Origin: Perilla frutescens | Lineage: Eukaryota > Streptophyta > Magnoliopsida > Lamiales > Lamiaceae | DNA: 64,000 nucleotides | Assembly: GCA_026008535.1 (NCBI GenBank) | Contig: BRKX01000003.1 | Span: forward strand, 61,405,001 to 61,469,000 | Reading direction: 5' to 3' | Shown: positions 11,691 to 23,311 of the stretch, piece by piece | Layout: the number at the start of each line of letters is the position of its first letter | How positions within the stretch are numbered: the first letter of the stretch is position 1 | Translations under genes and position numbers: made by a program | The notes under the pieces: generated by a model | Told to the model about the DNA's origin: nothing | What the model saw: only the letters and a program-made list of their open reading frames with translations | Database searches by the model: none

Positions 11691-12128
11691 TCAAGTACCT
11701 GGTAAGGTTAGGTTTGGATATTGCCTCCTGATTTCCTCTTCAATTTCCCATGTGGCTTCTTCCTTTCCGTGCCTGCTCCACTGCACTTTCACTAGCACTG
11801 TCTCTTTGTTTCGTAAATTTTGAACCTTGCGGTCGAGAATCGCTATTGGAGCCTCTGGGTAGGTAAGATCAAGATCTACCTCCACATCTTCATCGTGTAC
11901 AGTGTGACTTGTGTCAAAAACATATTTACGTAGCATCGACACATGGAATACATCATGTACTTCTCCTAGTTTAGGTGGCAAAGCAAGCCTATAAGCAACT
12001 TCTCCTACTCGATCGAGAATTTCATAAGGGCCAATGAAACGCGGTCTTAACTTCCCCCTTTTTCCAAAACGACTTATTCCTTTAACTGGGGATATCTTAA
12101 GGAAGACTTTATCTCCTACTTCAAAGTG
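11691..12128 (-). pseudogene. gypsy pol C-terminus with chromodomain (fragment)
   Basis: This is one open minus-strand frame of about 146 codons, truncated at its N-terminal side by the internal deletion at 12128/12129. It begins within FEVGDKVFLKISP, continues LRPRFIGPYEILDRVG, then FHVSMLRKY, the standard linker after integrase in chromoviruses. It ends with a chromodomain containing VKVQWSRHGKEEATWE. The chromodomain normally guides integration to marked chromatin. The stop at 11691 lies about 35 bp before the PPT and LTR. Protease, reverse transcriptase, RNase H and the integrase core are absent. Confidence 0.9.
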
Positions 12129-14997
12129 TGGTCAACTACATCAAAATAATAATAGTCAATTCGTGAAACATAACGTGACCAAATCGCTCATAGGCGTACA
12201 CGTGGCAAAAGTCAAAGTTTAGCGGAAGCATAGAAATTAAGAATCATACAGTTGACCATCACCAAAGTTTACAGCGGAAGCATATGAATCATATAATAGT
12301 TTGCCCATAACAAATAAATTCAAAAGACGGTCAACTAAAAACAAAAGGTCCCCATTGGTTCACATCCGCCACCCGCCATCATCAATTACATGTAAAACAT
12401 TTTAAATAATGGGGCTGAGTGCCAGAAAACACTCCGTGGACATACTCATACATTCGTCCCATAATTTGCATAAAAGAATTAACAATAATCATAATAAAGA
12501 TTTCACATTTGACGTCACAATTCATACGCTCATTAAACATAGTGGAGACCGACCCTAATGTGATCACATATCATCTATAGCATATTCATAACATATTTGG
12601 ATATCCTCATATGAGTCGTATCAAATCCACAATGAGCAACATAAACATAAATCATAATTCATTTTTCCATATTGGACGAAAGTTTAAATACATTTTCGAA
12701 AGAGTTTTGGTAAGTAAGCCCACCTTCTAGCTAAATGTAGCTGACGCTTTAATCTCAACTTGCACGTGCTAAGCCTGCTGCCTCGGGTTAAGAACTACAC
12801 ATAAGGGCTATGTCTTAGAAACTTATTAGGGTAATTAACCTATTCTATAATGTTAATAAGTGTATAAGGTATATCTATAAAATAAAGTCACGAAAAGACG
12901 ACGCCTAAAGATCAAACGGGTAATCCTAGCTTTAAGCTATATCCGAGTCCTTGATCGAGTATAATATATGGATTAAAATCATAATACTTAAAGTAAGGTT
13001 TGAAAGATAATACAACACCAATAAAGTATTACTTATAATATAATATGCTTAATTTGAATTAACTTCAAAATTAAACAAAAATAGAAAAAGAAATAAAATA
13101 ATTAAATACATAAATAAAATTGTAGTCAAAAGGACTTGAACCCATGACCTTAAATGTAAAATAATGATACCTTAACCACTATACCAAATGATTTAATACA
13201 ACATAAAACAAACTGTTTTAATTAAATAGCTTCATGAATGCAGTGAATTAATTACACAAAATAAGAATTAAAACTACACCAAATAGTTTTGAACCCTGGA
13301 CCTCCTAAACACCAACAGAGCACTTAACCATTCAGCTAAGCCATGTTTTCGAAACTAATCCTCTTTAATTAATTATATATTTAGTCCAGAAAGCTTTTAT
13401 GATAAAAAGATTAAAGGAATAAAATTACTTCAGTAGGATTAGAACCCTTGACCTCTTAAGCATTAATCTAAACACTAACCATTAAACCATATGTCATTTT
13501 CAAAATTTAATTGATGTTATTAATTATATAAGGTTTAAAATCATCTGAGTTAAAAATAATTAAAATGAAATAAAACTACATTAAGAGAGGTCGAACCCTT
13601 ACCCTTTTAATTAATAAATATGTACCTATCCATTAAGCTAGATTCAATTTTCGAAATATATGGCTTGATTTTAATTAATTAAATTTGAAACAGAGGACAT
13701 TAATTACAATAAAGGAGATTTAAAAAAAATGCATGTATGAGGATTTGAACCTTAGACCTTTTGATTATTAAATCTGAACATATCCATTAAGCTAATTACC
13801 ATTTTTGAAATTTACGCATGATTTTAATTAATTTAAAGTTGAAACAGAGGACATTAATTACAAAAAGAGATTTAATAAAAATAAAAATGCATGCAAGAGG
13901 ATTTTAACCTTAGACCTTTTAGTATTAAATTAAACATAAACCATTGGGCTACACAACCTTATGGAAATATTAACCTATACTCTTTATTAAATAGTTTCAT
14001 AGATCTAAAAGAAAAATAAAATAAAAAAAAATAAAAAAAATAAAAAAAATAAAAAAAAATAATAAATAAAATAAAATGTAACTACAAACACACACAAACA
14101 CACTCACAAACACACGCTCAAACACACACACACACACACACATTCACGGCAGATTGCACACATGCACAATCTTATATATATTTTTTTTCTTTTCTTTTTC
14201 TTTTCTTTTCATCAAACAATCATTAACATCTAAAGAGTTCAAGAACACCAAGAACATCATGAATAAAATTAAAAATATATATATTAAAGTCATCCAACTA
14301 AAATAGCCCTTAAATCACAATATATACACTAAAATCGAAAATAAAGTTCAAATATAAAGAAAGAAATGAGGTATTAAAAGGCTAGGGATTAACCAATTTT
14401 TAGATCTGAAAATCGGAAGCCTAAACCTCAAAATTTCTTAAAAATAATCGAAGAATAAGAAAGAGGAGAAGAAGAGGAATCCAAAAAAGTAATTGCATGC
14501 AAAAAGTAAGGTTGCCGGAATTTTTCCAACCGGCGGCTCCGGCGGCGATGACGGCGGCGCCGGCGCCGGCGCCGGCGGCGGAGAGGAGGGGAGGCGAGAG
14601 GAAGGCGGGAGGGAGAGAGAAGAGAGGGATGGGGGCTGACCTAAAAAAATGAATCCTCCAAAATGACCTAGCTAAGGAGTGAAAGGGGTATTTATATCCC
14701 TTCACATTTTAACCTAAAAAAATTAATTAAATTCCTAATTAAATCATAACTTGGTCAAATGAAGTCCCACTTAGGTGAAATTAGTCTCTATGGATTCGTA
14801 TCGACGAGCATTATCATCTACCATATTCGATCATCTCGTTCCGATAACTATAGGTCTCGAAAATAATTAAAAATATAAATGGGCTAAAAAGCCCATGAAT
14901 TGGGCCTAAATAATAAAATGCCTAAATTTTCATTTGGGCCATGAAATCACAATTAAAAAAAAGATTTGGGCCTATTATAAAATCTTGGGGTGTTACA
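12129..14997 (-). repeat. 5' LTR of the Tekay-like element, truncated at its 3' end
   Basis: It aligns with the left LTR at an offset of 3321 bp from 8808 onward. The last ~200 bp (equivalent to 8608-8807) are missing, and the deletion joint sits at a shared TGG (12129-12131). Differences from the left copy are scattered substitutions and small length changes in A-rich and CA tracts. The six tRNA-like units are retained at 13132-13951. The TATA box is at 14689-14696. Confidence 0.9.
13132..13951 (-). repeat. Six tandem tRNA-like units inside the LTR, right copy
   Basis: This is the same array as at 9811-10630, shifted by 3321 bp. Here the fourth B box is closer to consensus (GGTTCGACCTC) than in the left LTR, and the fifth differs by one base. 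All A/B spacings are preserved. Confidence 0.7.
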
Positions 14998-15000
14998 AAC

Positions 15001-15861
15001 TGAGTACTCATGTTCATAATCATGTTCGTGTACATTGTTGTGAACATGCAAGGTCAGAATATAAAAACAGAAAGCAAGTAAAGAACACGATATTGGTAAC
15101 CCTATTCGATCAACTAATCTACATCAGGAGGACTTCACAAGTCCATGAGAAATAATTTACTACTCCGTTGAATGGTTACAAAGTCTATTACACGAAGACT
15201 CCCATCACTCGACCCTTTTCCTACCCGATTCAACCTCTTTCACTGAACTGAATTGTGAGCTCCACTCACAACCTAGAATCCCTCTAGTTCCCACAGGAAA
15301 TCTCTCTCGAGACTCCTCTAAGTGTGTATGAAAGTGAGTTTTAAACACAGATTAGAAACACAATGATCACATGGATCAAACCAAGTCTACCCGAATACTA
15401 TATGCTTCGAATATGAAGTCTTTTGGACTCTCTACCCTTTATGTATTCGTAAAGCTCGTGTCACCTAAACTAGTCTGAATCCCAAGCTATTTATAAACAA
15501 CAGATATAGCCTTAACAAGGTAATCAAAAGTCCTATTTTGACTAGGATTCAACAAGGAAACAATTTCCTTAATTAAATCGGACTTTCCTAGTTTAGATTA
15601 TTTCCTTGAATAGAACTCCACCTTTCCTTCTTTGATCTTCATCACGAACAGGGCAGCTTCTATTCTGAAATGTCCATCTTGATTCTGCAGCTTCAACTCC
15701 TTGAATCTGGCGTGGTACGTCTCTTGTAAACTCTCTGGACAATCATGTACATGATCATGTGCAAAAACATGATTAAGTACATATCTTGATCTTCAATCAG
15801 ATTGCCAGCGGAATGTTCACAGTAATGTCCAGAACATGTTATTCGAACATGAATAACTGAT
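15001..15861 (-). repeat. Copia B 3' LTR, distal part
   Basis: This LTR sequence lies between the Tekay-like and Athila-like insertions. A minus-strand TATA box (TATAAATA, 15488-15495) is followed by leader sequence. The ends are rich in gaacatg/catgttc words (15008-15048, 15733-15850) that can pair with each other. The outer end reads TGAGTACTCA on the + strand. Confidence 0.6.
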
Positions 15862-17275
15862 TGACCTTTTATTCAACTAGAAATCAAACCGCAAGTGTAT
15901 GGTGCAATTATAGCAAATACGGCAAGTAAGAGTATCGTATCCACGGAGATTAAGTAATTCAATCCTAAGTACTATGACATCAATTAACCTATACTATCTA
16001 GATTATCCAAGAATCAAGATATGAATTATAATCAAATAAATTAAAATCAAACTTCAACAATTAAAATGAAATGCAATGAACCAAAGATCACAAATCAAGA
16101 ATAAATAAATTAAATGAGGGAATCCTAGGGAGTCGATTTCATCGACTAATCAATACAATTGATAACTTCACTTAATGTTCATTACAACTCAAGTTCTATT
16201 AGGATGATCACTTAAATAATTTAAACCCTCTCTCGAAGCATTTAAATCGTAGATTACAAACTAAAAACCAACGTCTCCGTTCAATTCCTAATTTGCAACT
16301 CCGGCAAGTTCTCAAGATCAAATGTCCTCACTCTTACTCTCAAATCTCTCGATTCTATTAATCAAGGTGTTAATTGTTTCCAATCATGCATTCAACCTCA
16401 TCTCTCGAATTTTGGAACAATGCATAAAATCAATCCAATTAATGGCCAATTAACGGAAAGCATTAAACACAAGAACAATTAAAATAGAACAAGGTTCAAA
16501 CATTAAAATCAAAACCAAACATGTATCATAGTCAATTACTTTCAATCCCTAGAATCCGAGATATTTAACTAGCCATGGTGAATAACGAGAACATAAAATA
16601 TCCAGTACAATTCATGATTAAAATCCGACAAGAACTAAATAAACCCGGAGGTAGAATCTTGGCTTGTCTTGATTGATTCTTGAACTCTTCTTGATTGAAC
16701 TCCTCTTGATCTTTTCTTTAATTGTGTCTCTAGGGTTTGGGGTTGTGTTATGGTGTCTCAAAATCGCCTAAAAATCACCCTTTTATATCTGGGATGAATT
16801 TGGGAAGAAGTAGAAATCTCACAAGGTAAGTTGAAGAAGTTGGAAAATTCGTGCACGGGCCGTGCGCTCATTGGTTTGTGGCTGCATGGTCTGTGCGCCA
16901 CCTTCTGGACTCAGAGGGTGCCACTCTTCATGGCCGCACGGGCCGTGCGCTCATCAATCATGACTGCACGGGCCGTGTGTCAACTTCTGACGCCTGACAC
17001 TCTTCACCGTTTTGCTCCGTTCTCGCTCGTTTCTCATCCGATTGACTTGATTCTTTTTGCAATGCACTCCTAGCTTGATTCTCTATCTTCTTAGGCACTT
17101 TCAAGGCTCAATTGAGACTCATAGAATAATTGACATCAAATATCTTTAAAATGAGAAAAAACGTGACACTGCACAGAATATGGAAAACTAAACGCAATTT
17201 GTTAACTTATGCAGACAATGCTCATCAAATACCATCTAAATGATCCTCAAAACCATGAAAACCATGGGTTTATCA
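15862..17275 (-). repeat. Athila-like 3' LTR
   Basis: It pairs with 21342-22764 in direct orientation. The minus-strand TATA box (TATAAAA) is at 16781-16787. A near-palindromic word gcacgggccgtgc occurs repeatedly at about 16853-16975. Confidence 0.8.
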
Positions 17276-18839
17276 ACCCCCCAAACTAGACCTATTGTTC
17301 GTCCTCGAACAAAGAGAAAATGCAACTCAGAATTCAAACAATACATAACTCCACAATTTATAATCTAGTATCTACAGCCTCAAAAATCCAATCACGAATG
17401 ACAAAAACAAGCACAACACTCAAATCATGAACACATGCCATAGATTTTAATGAACAAATATCAGGCCAACGATCCTTACGAGTGTGTGTTTCGCTCAAAC
17501 ACTCAAAGAAGTGTGATAAAATAAAGGTAAGCACTCATCGAAACGTTGACCCATACACTTGAACTACCATAAGCTTGCATGCAATCTCAACTCTGCACTG
17601 ACAAATAAATGTGATCAAAATTAAGATCAAATAGGACTTTTGTTAAAGTTGTAACGTAGGCTCGGGTTAAGGTTAGGAATATTTGGCTCAGGTGACTCAA
17701 AACAATCCACCACTTTTACTTTCTACTCCCAATTACATTTCATATTCAAACTTTAGTTGGAATTTTTCCAACTTCCTCCTACACATCCTTAAGTCATCCA
17801 TATTTTTTCAACTCGGGGACCTTTAGTCTCTTTTCTTATTTATTTATTTTCTTTTTTTTATTGGTACTTTTCACATTGTTTCATTTTTGTGCTCTTTTCA
17901 CATATATATTTTTTTAACACTCACATAACACTCTTTTTTTTTCTTCGCAACAACAAAAACCACCAATTATCACCATTTTTTCAAATTTCTCCATCCCAAC
18001 TCCAAAATTCCCTACCTTTCTTCCTACTTCTTAACAAGAATCAACAAATTAATCCCAAATAGGTTTTCAAAGAAAAGGCAATTAGGCACAAGAGGGCTCA
18101 CAAAGGCATCAATTGCATTTAGGACAGTGTATGGGACAATTGGCTTCAAGAAAAGATGGCCCATTATCATCTCCTATTTTCAAGCACAACAACTCAACCT
18201 CAAGCAAGACGGTATGCAAGTTCTAGAGAAACAAGTGCATAGACAACCAACACACAAGAACAAAAATTAAGACACTTGTCTTATAGGCTCAAAATCTCAC
18301 AGCTCACATTGGCCAGAATAGAGCTCGAAAATCTCCAAAGCACATGTTCATTCAAATCATGTTATACATGCTCAAATCATCCCCAATCAAATAATCTCAA
18401 TTATAAACACTAAACCATAAACTATAAAGCATATATTATCTAAATCCCACGTAAAGTTTCAAGGCTAAAAATTTCGATTTTTTTTAACAAATTTCGGGAA
18501 AACAAAAACCAAATTAAACAAGTAAAATAGGTGCAACAAATAAAGGTCTAGACACCACAAGCATGCATACATCCCCCCAAACTTATTCAAATCCACGGGA
18601 TGGAATAAGTTTGTAAAAATGCATGAGGGTGTTGTCGACCACTCACAGAAATCATGTAGATGACCGTTCGGGTTTAATATCCTCCCCCAAACTTATCGAA
18701 AGACAAGTTGGTTGATTTGCTATCCCCCGTAGTACAGCATCCCAGTGTTCTTCACCTGCAGAACTCAAAATAAGAAGAGAAAAATGAAAATAAAATAAAA
18801 ACTAAGCAAAAGAAATAAAACTGACACATTGGGTTGCCT
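17276..18839 (-). other. Non-coding interior of the Athila-like element
   Basis: A PPT-like G run lies at 17276-17285 on the minus strand. The rest is AT-rich sequence without a supportable ORF, where an autonomous relative would carry RT, RNase H and integrase. There is a T-rich stretch at 17830-17945. I see no gene. Confidence 0.6.
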
Positions 18840-19617
18840 CCCAACAAGTGCTGCATTTAATGTCGACAGCCAAACCACTTGAAGGCTCAAGTTCCCATAA
18901 ACGGGGAAACTGGTATCCCCCATTCTCTTTCTCAATGTACCATATCGGTGCCTCCACAATCACTACTACAGCCAATTTCATGAGTGTTTGTGATGTTACA
19001 CTCCATAGCTGCCTTGTGCTCCTCTACATCGAACAAGAACCGAATTTGTTCATCTTCAAATCAGAGAGTGAGAATCCCCATGTATAGATCGATGTTGGCT
19101 CGTCCAGTGCGTAAAAATGGTCATCCCAAAATGAGATGAACGCTCTTGTCCTCCTCCATATCAAGCACCACAAAATCCACCGGGAAAATAAAATCATTCA
19201 CTTTGATGAGCACATTCTCCAAAATTCCCTCACGATACACTACAGATCGGTCAGCCATCTGCAAACACATGGTTGTGGGCTTGAGTTGCCCACTGTTCAG
19301 CATCTTGAAAAATAAAAGCGGTATCAAATTAATGCTCGACCACCTAGCTTGTCTCCAATCGTGATAGGAAGTGTAAAACTTCCCGGATCTTTCATCTTAG
19401 CTGGGAGCTTCCTTTGGATGATGGCGCTCCAATTTTCTGACAGGTGTATTGTCTCATAGTTCTCTCATCTTCTCTTCTTAGATACTACATCTTTGAGGAA
19501 CTTGACATATTTGGGCATCTGCTGCAGCACCTCTACCAAAGGTATATTGATATGCACCTTTCGAAACATCTCAAGAAACTTGGAGAACTGATCATCTAAT
19601 TTCTTCTTCTGCACTCT
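18840..19617 (-). pseudogene. Athila-like protease region, decayed
   Basis: The minus-strand frame reads SINLIPLLFFKML, then LKPTTMCLQMADRSV, then FIFPVDFVVLDMEEDK and HLILG, the protease block of Athila/Tat polyproteins. The catalytic DLGA residues that normally precede SINLIPL are gone: the preceding GGRA block runs into SINLIP by a small deletion with a frame change near 19325-19345. Several stops follow toward 18850. It belongs to the same polyprotein as the gag upstream. Confidence 0.65.
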
Positions 19618-21111
19618 CTAAGAAAATGGAACGGCCACTGGTTTAGGAACTGGAGGAGTCGAGATTTGCCCACTCAGAGTAGATGAGACTGGAGGAACGG
19701 CTGCTGAATCTGGTACATCTTGATCATCCTCATCCATATGTCGTGAATCCGGCATCTTGGAGCCCTCATAAGACGTTCCACTCCTCAAATGTATGGCTTT
19801 GCACTGCACTTTAGGATTTATAATGGGCTGGCTCGGAAACTGACCCTGATGGTGCTGATTCCCCTCAATCGTCGCGATTTGCCCAATCTGATTCTCCATC
19901 ATCTTCATCTGAGTGCCCATAGCACTAATAGTATTCTCTAGTTTCTCAAAACGGCTTTGAGAATCCCTCATATACTTCTCAGTCTTGCCGATGAAAGCCA
20001 TCAATAACTCATCCATCTTCGCTTTCTTGGGCTCATCAATCATTCCATTGGTCACTGAGAATCTCGACGGAGATTGCAGAGCATTGTTTGGATTTGCGTA
20101 GGACAAGTTTGGATGTGAATGGTTACCTGGATAATACTGGTTCCCACCTTGACTTGAACTATAAACGTGGTTATTGTAGTTCCTCTGTTGTCCTCCTTGA
20201 TGCACAAAGCTCACATCCTCTACTGTATCCCCCACGGGATTGTATGCACCCGATCGTGTCATAGCATCAAACCTGCTATTGATGATGGCATTTAGAGTGG
20301 ACAACTGGACGTCCAGCTTAGACATAGGATCACTATCTTCGACTGCTGCAGCCCTCTTCAGTAGCTTCACTTGCCGATCATTGGTCCACTGGTAACTGTT
20401 TGTAGCCATATATTCAATGATAGACATGGCTTGATCATGGCCTTTGTTGAGCAAGGACCTACCTGCAGAGGCATCTAAAAACCTCTTTACTTCTGTATCA
20501 CATCCGTTGTAGAAGATATAAACCTGATGGTCAACCCCAAATCCATGATTGGGGCACTTTCTCAGAAACTCTCAAAATCTCTCCCATGATTCATACAAAT
20601 TCTCATCCTCATATTGACGAAACTGAGTGATTTCGCCTTTTAGCTTCAGAGTCAGACCGGGAGGAAAGAATTTGTGTGCCAAGCTCTCTCAGGTATCCAT
20701 GATACTGAGATCTAGTGAATGATACCAATCCTTGGCCGCATCTCTCAGTGAAAATGAGAACAGGCGAAGCCGAATAGTATCATCCGACACCCCGTTCATC
20801 TTGATTGTCTTGCAAATCTCTAAGAATTGTTGCAGATGTGCATTCAAATTCTCAGTCTTGTGTCCTCCGTACTGATGGTGTTGCACCATGCCCACCAGTC
20901 CCGACTTCAGTTCAAAATTGTTAGCATTGATCCCGGGACCAGGAACATGGCCATGGTTGAGCACCGGTGTGAACAGCTGATTTATCGACACCGGAGCGGC
21001 TTCTCTAGCGGCCTCTTCCTCTTGGAATCGCTACTGCATCTCCTCTAACTGTTGTTGCATGCGGAGCATCTGTTCGGCTGTAATAGGAGTTGCTGATTGC
21101 TATTCTGCCAT
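19618..21111 (-). pseudogene. Athila-like gag, decayed
   Basis: The start ATG is at 21111 on the minus strand, giving MAE and then an in-frame stop. A Gln/Glu-rich coiled-coil-like stretch follows (MLRMQQQLEEM, another stop, then RFQEEEAA). The retrotransposon gag core includes INANNFELK, FLEICKTIKMNGVSDDTIRL and FSLRDAAKDWYHSL. Further stops lie near 20687 and 20573, interrupting SWERF.EFLRKCPNHGFG. 20454-19618 is open for 278 codons, with YMATNSYQW, a Tyr/Asn/Gly-rich segment and IGQIATIEGNQHHQGQFPSQ. The product would be a capsid-like structural protein. At least four stops prevent expression. Confidence 0.8.
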
Positions 21112-21313
21112 CTCTCTCTTTCTTCTTGTGTTGTTTTGTCTAGCGGTAGCTTCAATCTCTGGATTAAATGGTTCCAACGGTTGCTTGTTGTAACGGGTGT
21201 TCATGCACTACCTGTCGACGATAAAATGAATAATAAAAATAAAATAACTAAAAGAAAAATGTCTAGAGTAGCACAGTTAATCTTATCACAATATTAGAAT
21301 TTAAACTAAATAA

Positions 21314-21331
21314 TCCCCGGCAACGGCGCTA
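21314..21331 (-). promoter_or_regulatory. Primer binding site for tRNA-Asp
   Basis: The + strand tccccggcaacggcgcta matches the 3' end of plant tRNA-Asp with one mismatch (ending TA rather than CA). It lies about 10 nt inside the 5' LTR and fixes the orientation of the element as minus. Confidence 0.85.
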
Positions 21332-21341
21332 AAAACTTAAT

Positions 21342-22764
21342 TGAACTTTTAGTCAACTAGAAATCAAACTGCAAGTGTACGGTGCAATTATAGAAAATAC
21401 GGCAAGCAAGAGTATTGTATCCACGGAGATTAAATAATTCAATCCTAAGTACTATGACATCAATTAACCTATACTATCTAGACGAACCAAGAATCAAGAT
21501 ATGAATTATAATTAAATAAATTAAAATCAAACTTCAACAATTAAAATGAAATACAATGAATGAAAGATCACAAATCAAGAATAAATCAATTAAACGAGGG
21601 AATCCTAGGGAGCCGATTTCATTGACTAATCAACACAATTGATACCTTCACATAATGTTCATTACAACTCAATTCTATTAGGATATCACTTAAATAATTT
21701 AAACCATCTCTCGAAGCATTTAAATCATAGATTACAAACTAAAAACCAACGTCTCCATCCAATTCCTAATTTGCAACTCATGCAAGTTCTCAAGATTAAA
21801 TGTCCTCACTCTTAATCTCAAATCTCTCGATTCTATTAATCAAGGTGTTAATTGTTCCCAATCATGCATTCAACCTCATCTCTCGAATTTTGGAACAATG
21901 CATAAAATCAATCCAATTAATGGCCAATTAACGGAAAGCATTAAACACAAGAACAATTAAAATAGAACAAGGTTCAAACATTAAAATCAAAACCAAATAT
22001 GCATCATAGTCAATTACTTTCAATCTCTAGAATCCGAGATATTTAGCTAGCCATGGTGAATAAAGAGAACATAAAATATCCAGTACAATTCATGATTAAA
22101 ATCCGACAAGAACTATATAAACACGGAGGGTAGAATCTTGGCTTGTCTTGATTGATTCTTGAACTCTTCTTGATTGAACTCCTTCTGATCTTCTCTTCAA
22201 TTGTGTCTCTAGGGTTTGGGGTTGTGTTATGGTGTCTCAAAATCGCCAAAAAATCACCCTTCTATATCTGGGATGAATTTGGGAAAAAGTAGAAATCGCA
22301 CAAGGTAAGTTGAAGAAGTTGGAAAATTCACACCTCTTCACGCACGGGCCGTGTGCTCATTGGTTTGTGGCTGCATGGTCCGTGCGCCACCTTCTAGACT
22401 CGGAGGATGCCACTCTTCATGGCAGCACGGGCCGTGCGCTCATCAATCATGATTGCACGGGCCGTGCATCAACTTCTGACGCCCGACACTCTTCACTGTT
22501 TTGCTCCGTTCTCGCTCATTTCTCATCCGATTGATTTGATTCTTTTTGCAATGCACTCCTAGCTTGATTATCTATCTTCTTAGGCACTATCAAGGCTCAA
22601 TTGAGACTCATAGAATAATTGACATCAAATTTCTTCAAAATGAGCAAAAATATGGCACTGCATAGAATATGCAAAACTAAACGCAACTTGTTAACTTATG
22701 CAGACAATGCTCATCAAATATCATCTAAATGATCCTCAAAACCATGAAAACCATAGGTTTATCA
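21342..22764 (-). repeat. Athila-like 5' LTR
   Basis: Begins with TG on the + strand at 21342 and ends tttatca at 22764. The TATA box seen in the left LTR is altered here (ctatat at about 22263). Three gcacgggccgtg words are retained (about 22341-22465). Confidence 0.8.
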
Positions 22765-23311
22765 AAAACCAAAATCTTTTGTGTTCTTTTGATATTGCCA
22801 TATTCCCATACAGATTATGACAATCTTAAACACTCAAGTGCAGATGGCACTAATAATCTCCCCCTTTGTCTTTATCTGGTGGCAAATCAGCTCCATATTT
22901 TAAAAGAACACAACCCTTGAACTGTAGGATCATGTACCTTAAAACGTACTTGAATGTTTCGAAGAATATCATATGATTCAGCTGTGTTTCACTTTTTTAT
23001 CAGCTTGTACCTGCTCTGCTTTATTGGATTTTTTATTCTCTTTAATCTTTTTGATAGCAGTTTCAATTTTTTAGCAGATATGAATCATATAGAGAAGATA
23101 GAAAATTTGTTCAATATCAAAATAGCTATTACAAGCTATCTGAAGCAAAAACTATCTTGCAAAAACATGGATGCAAGATAAGAACAGAAAAAATATATAT
23201 ATAAAAAAAAACCTATTTTGCATTACTCCCCCTATTTGCCACCGACAAAGGCAAGGGAGTAATAATCAGAAACTACTCGGATTTTTCAGGATCTTGCTCA
23301 TCATTTTCTTC
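22765..23311 (-). repeat. Copia B 3' LTR start, polypurine tract and spacer
   Basis: 22765-22849 is the first part of the 3' LTR (on the minus strand TGCCATCTGCAC...). At 22858-22868 the minus strand reads caaagggggag, preceded by gatttgccacca, the typical SIRE polypurine context. A second similar word (aaatagggggag) sits at about 23226-23237. No ORF is supportable between them and the env-like stop. Confidence 0.6.

Larger units (their letters stand above)
8608..14997 (-). mobile_element. Internally deleted Tekay-like (chromovirus) Ty3/gypsy element with both LTRs
   Basis: The direct flanks AACTG at 8603-8607 and 14998-15002 are a perfect 5-bp target duplication, so this is one insertion event. 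On the minus strand the order is 5' LTR (14997 to 12129), a 473-bp internal remnant (12128-11656) and 3' LTR (11655 to 8608). The remnant contains only the end of pol with the chromodomain, followed by a purine-rich PPT (aagaggggtagat) directly before TGTAACACCCC. A deletion removed the last ~200 bp of the 5' LTR, the primer site, gag and most of pol. The two LTRs are almost identical by eye (well over 98%), so insertion is relatively recent. Confidence 0.9.
15862..22764 (-). mobile_element. Athila/Tat-like non-autonomous gypsy element (gag-protease only)
   Basis: Two ~1.42-kb LTRs (15862-17275 and 21342-22764) flank a ~4.1-kb interior. The primer site beside the right LTR matches the 3' end of tRNA-Asp, as in Athila/Tat elements. 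A G-rich PPT (tttggggggt on the minus strand) abuts the left LTR. Coding capacity is gag plus a decayed protease; no RT, RNase H or integrase is present. The flanks differ (ctgat on the left, aaaac on the right), so no target duplication is seen. The LTRs differ by several percent by eye, making it older than the Tekay-like insertion. Confidence 0.8.

Noticed and set aside
8608..14997. A simple 3.3-kb tandem segmental duplication
   Set aside because: The LTR ends, PPT, chromodomain remnant and a single AACTG target duplication show one retrotransposon with two LTRs.
15857..22769. Target duplication for the Athila-like element
   Set aside because: The flanks read ctgat and aaaac; shifting the borders by one or two bases gives no match.
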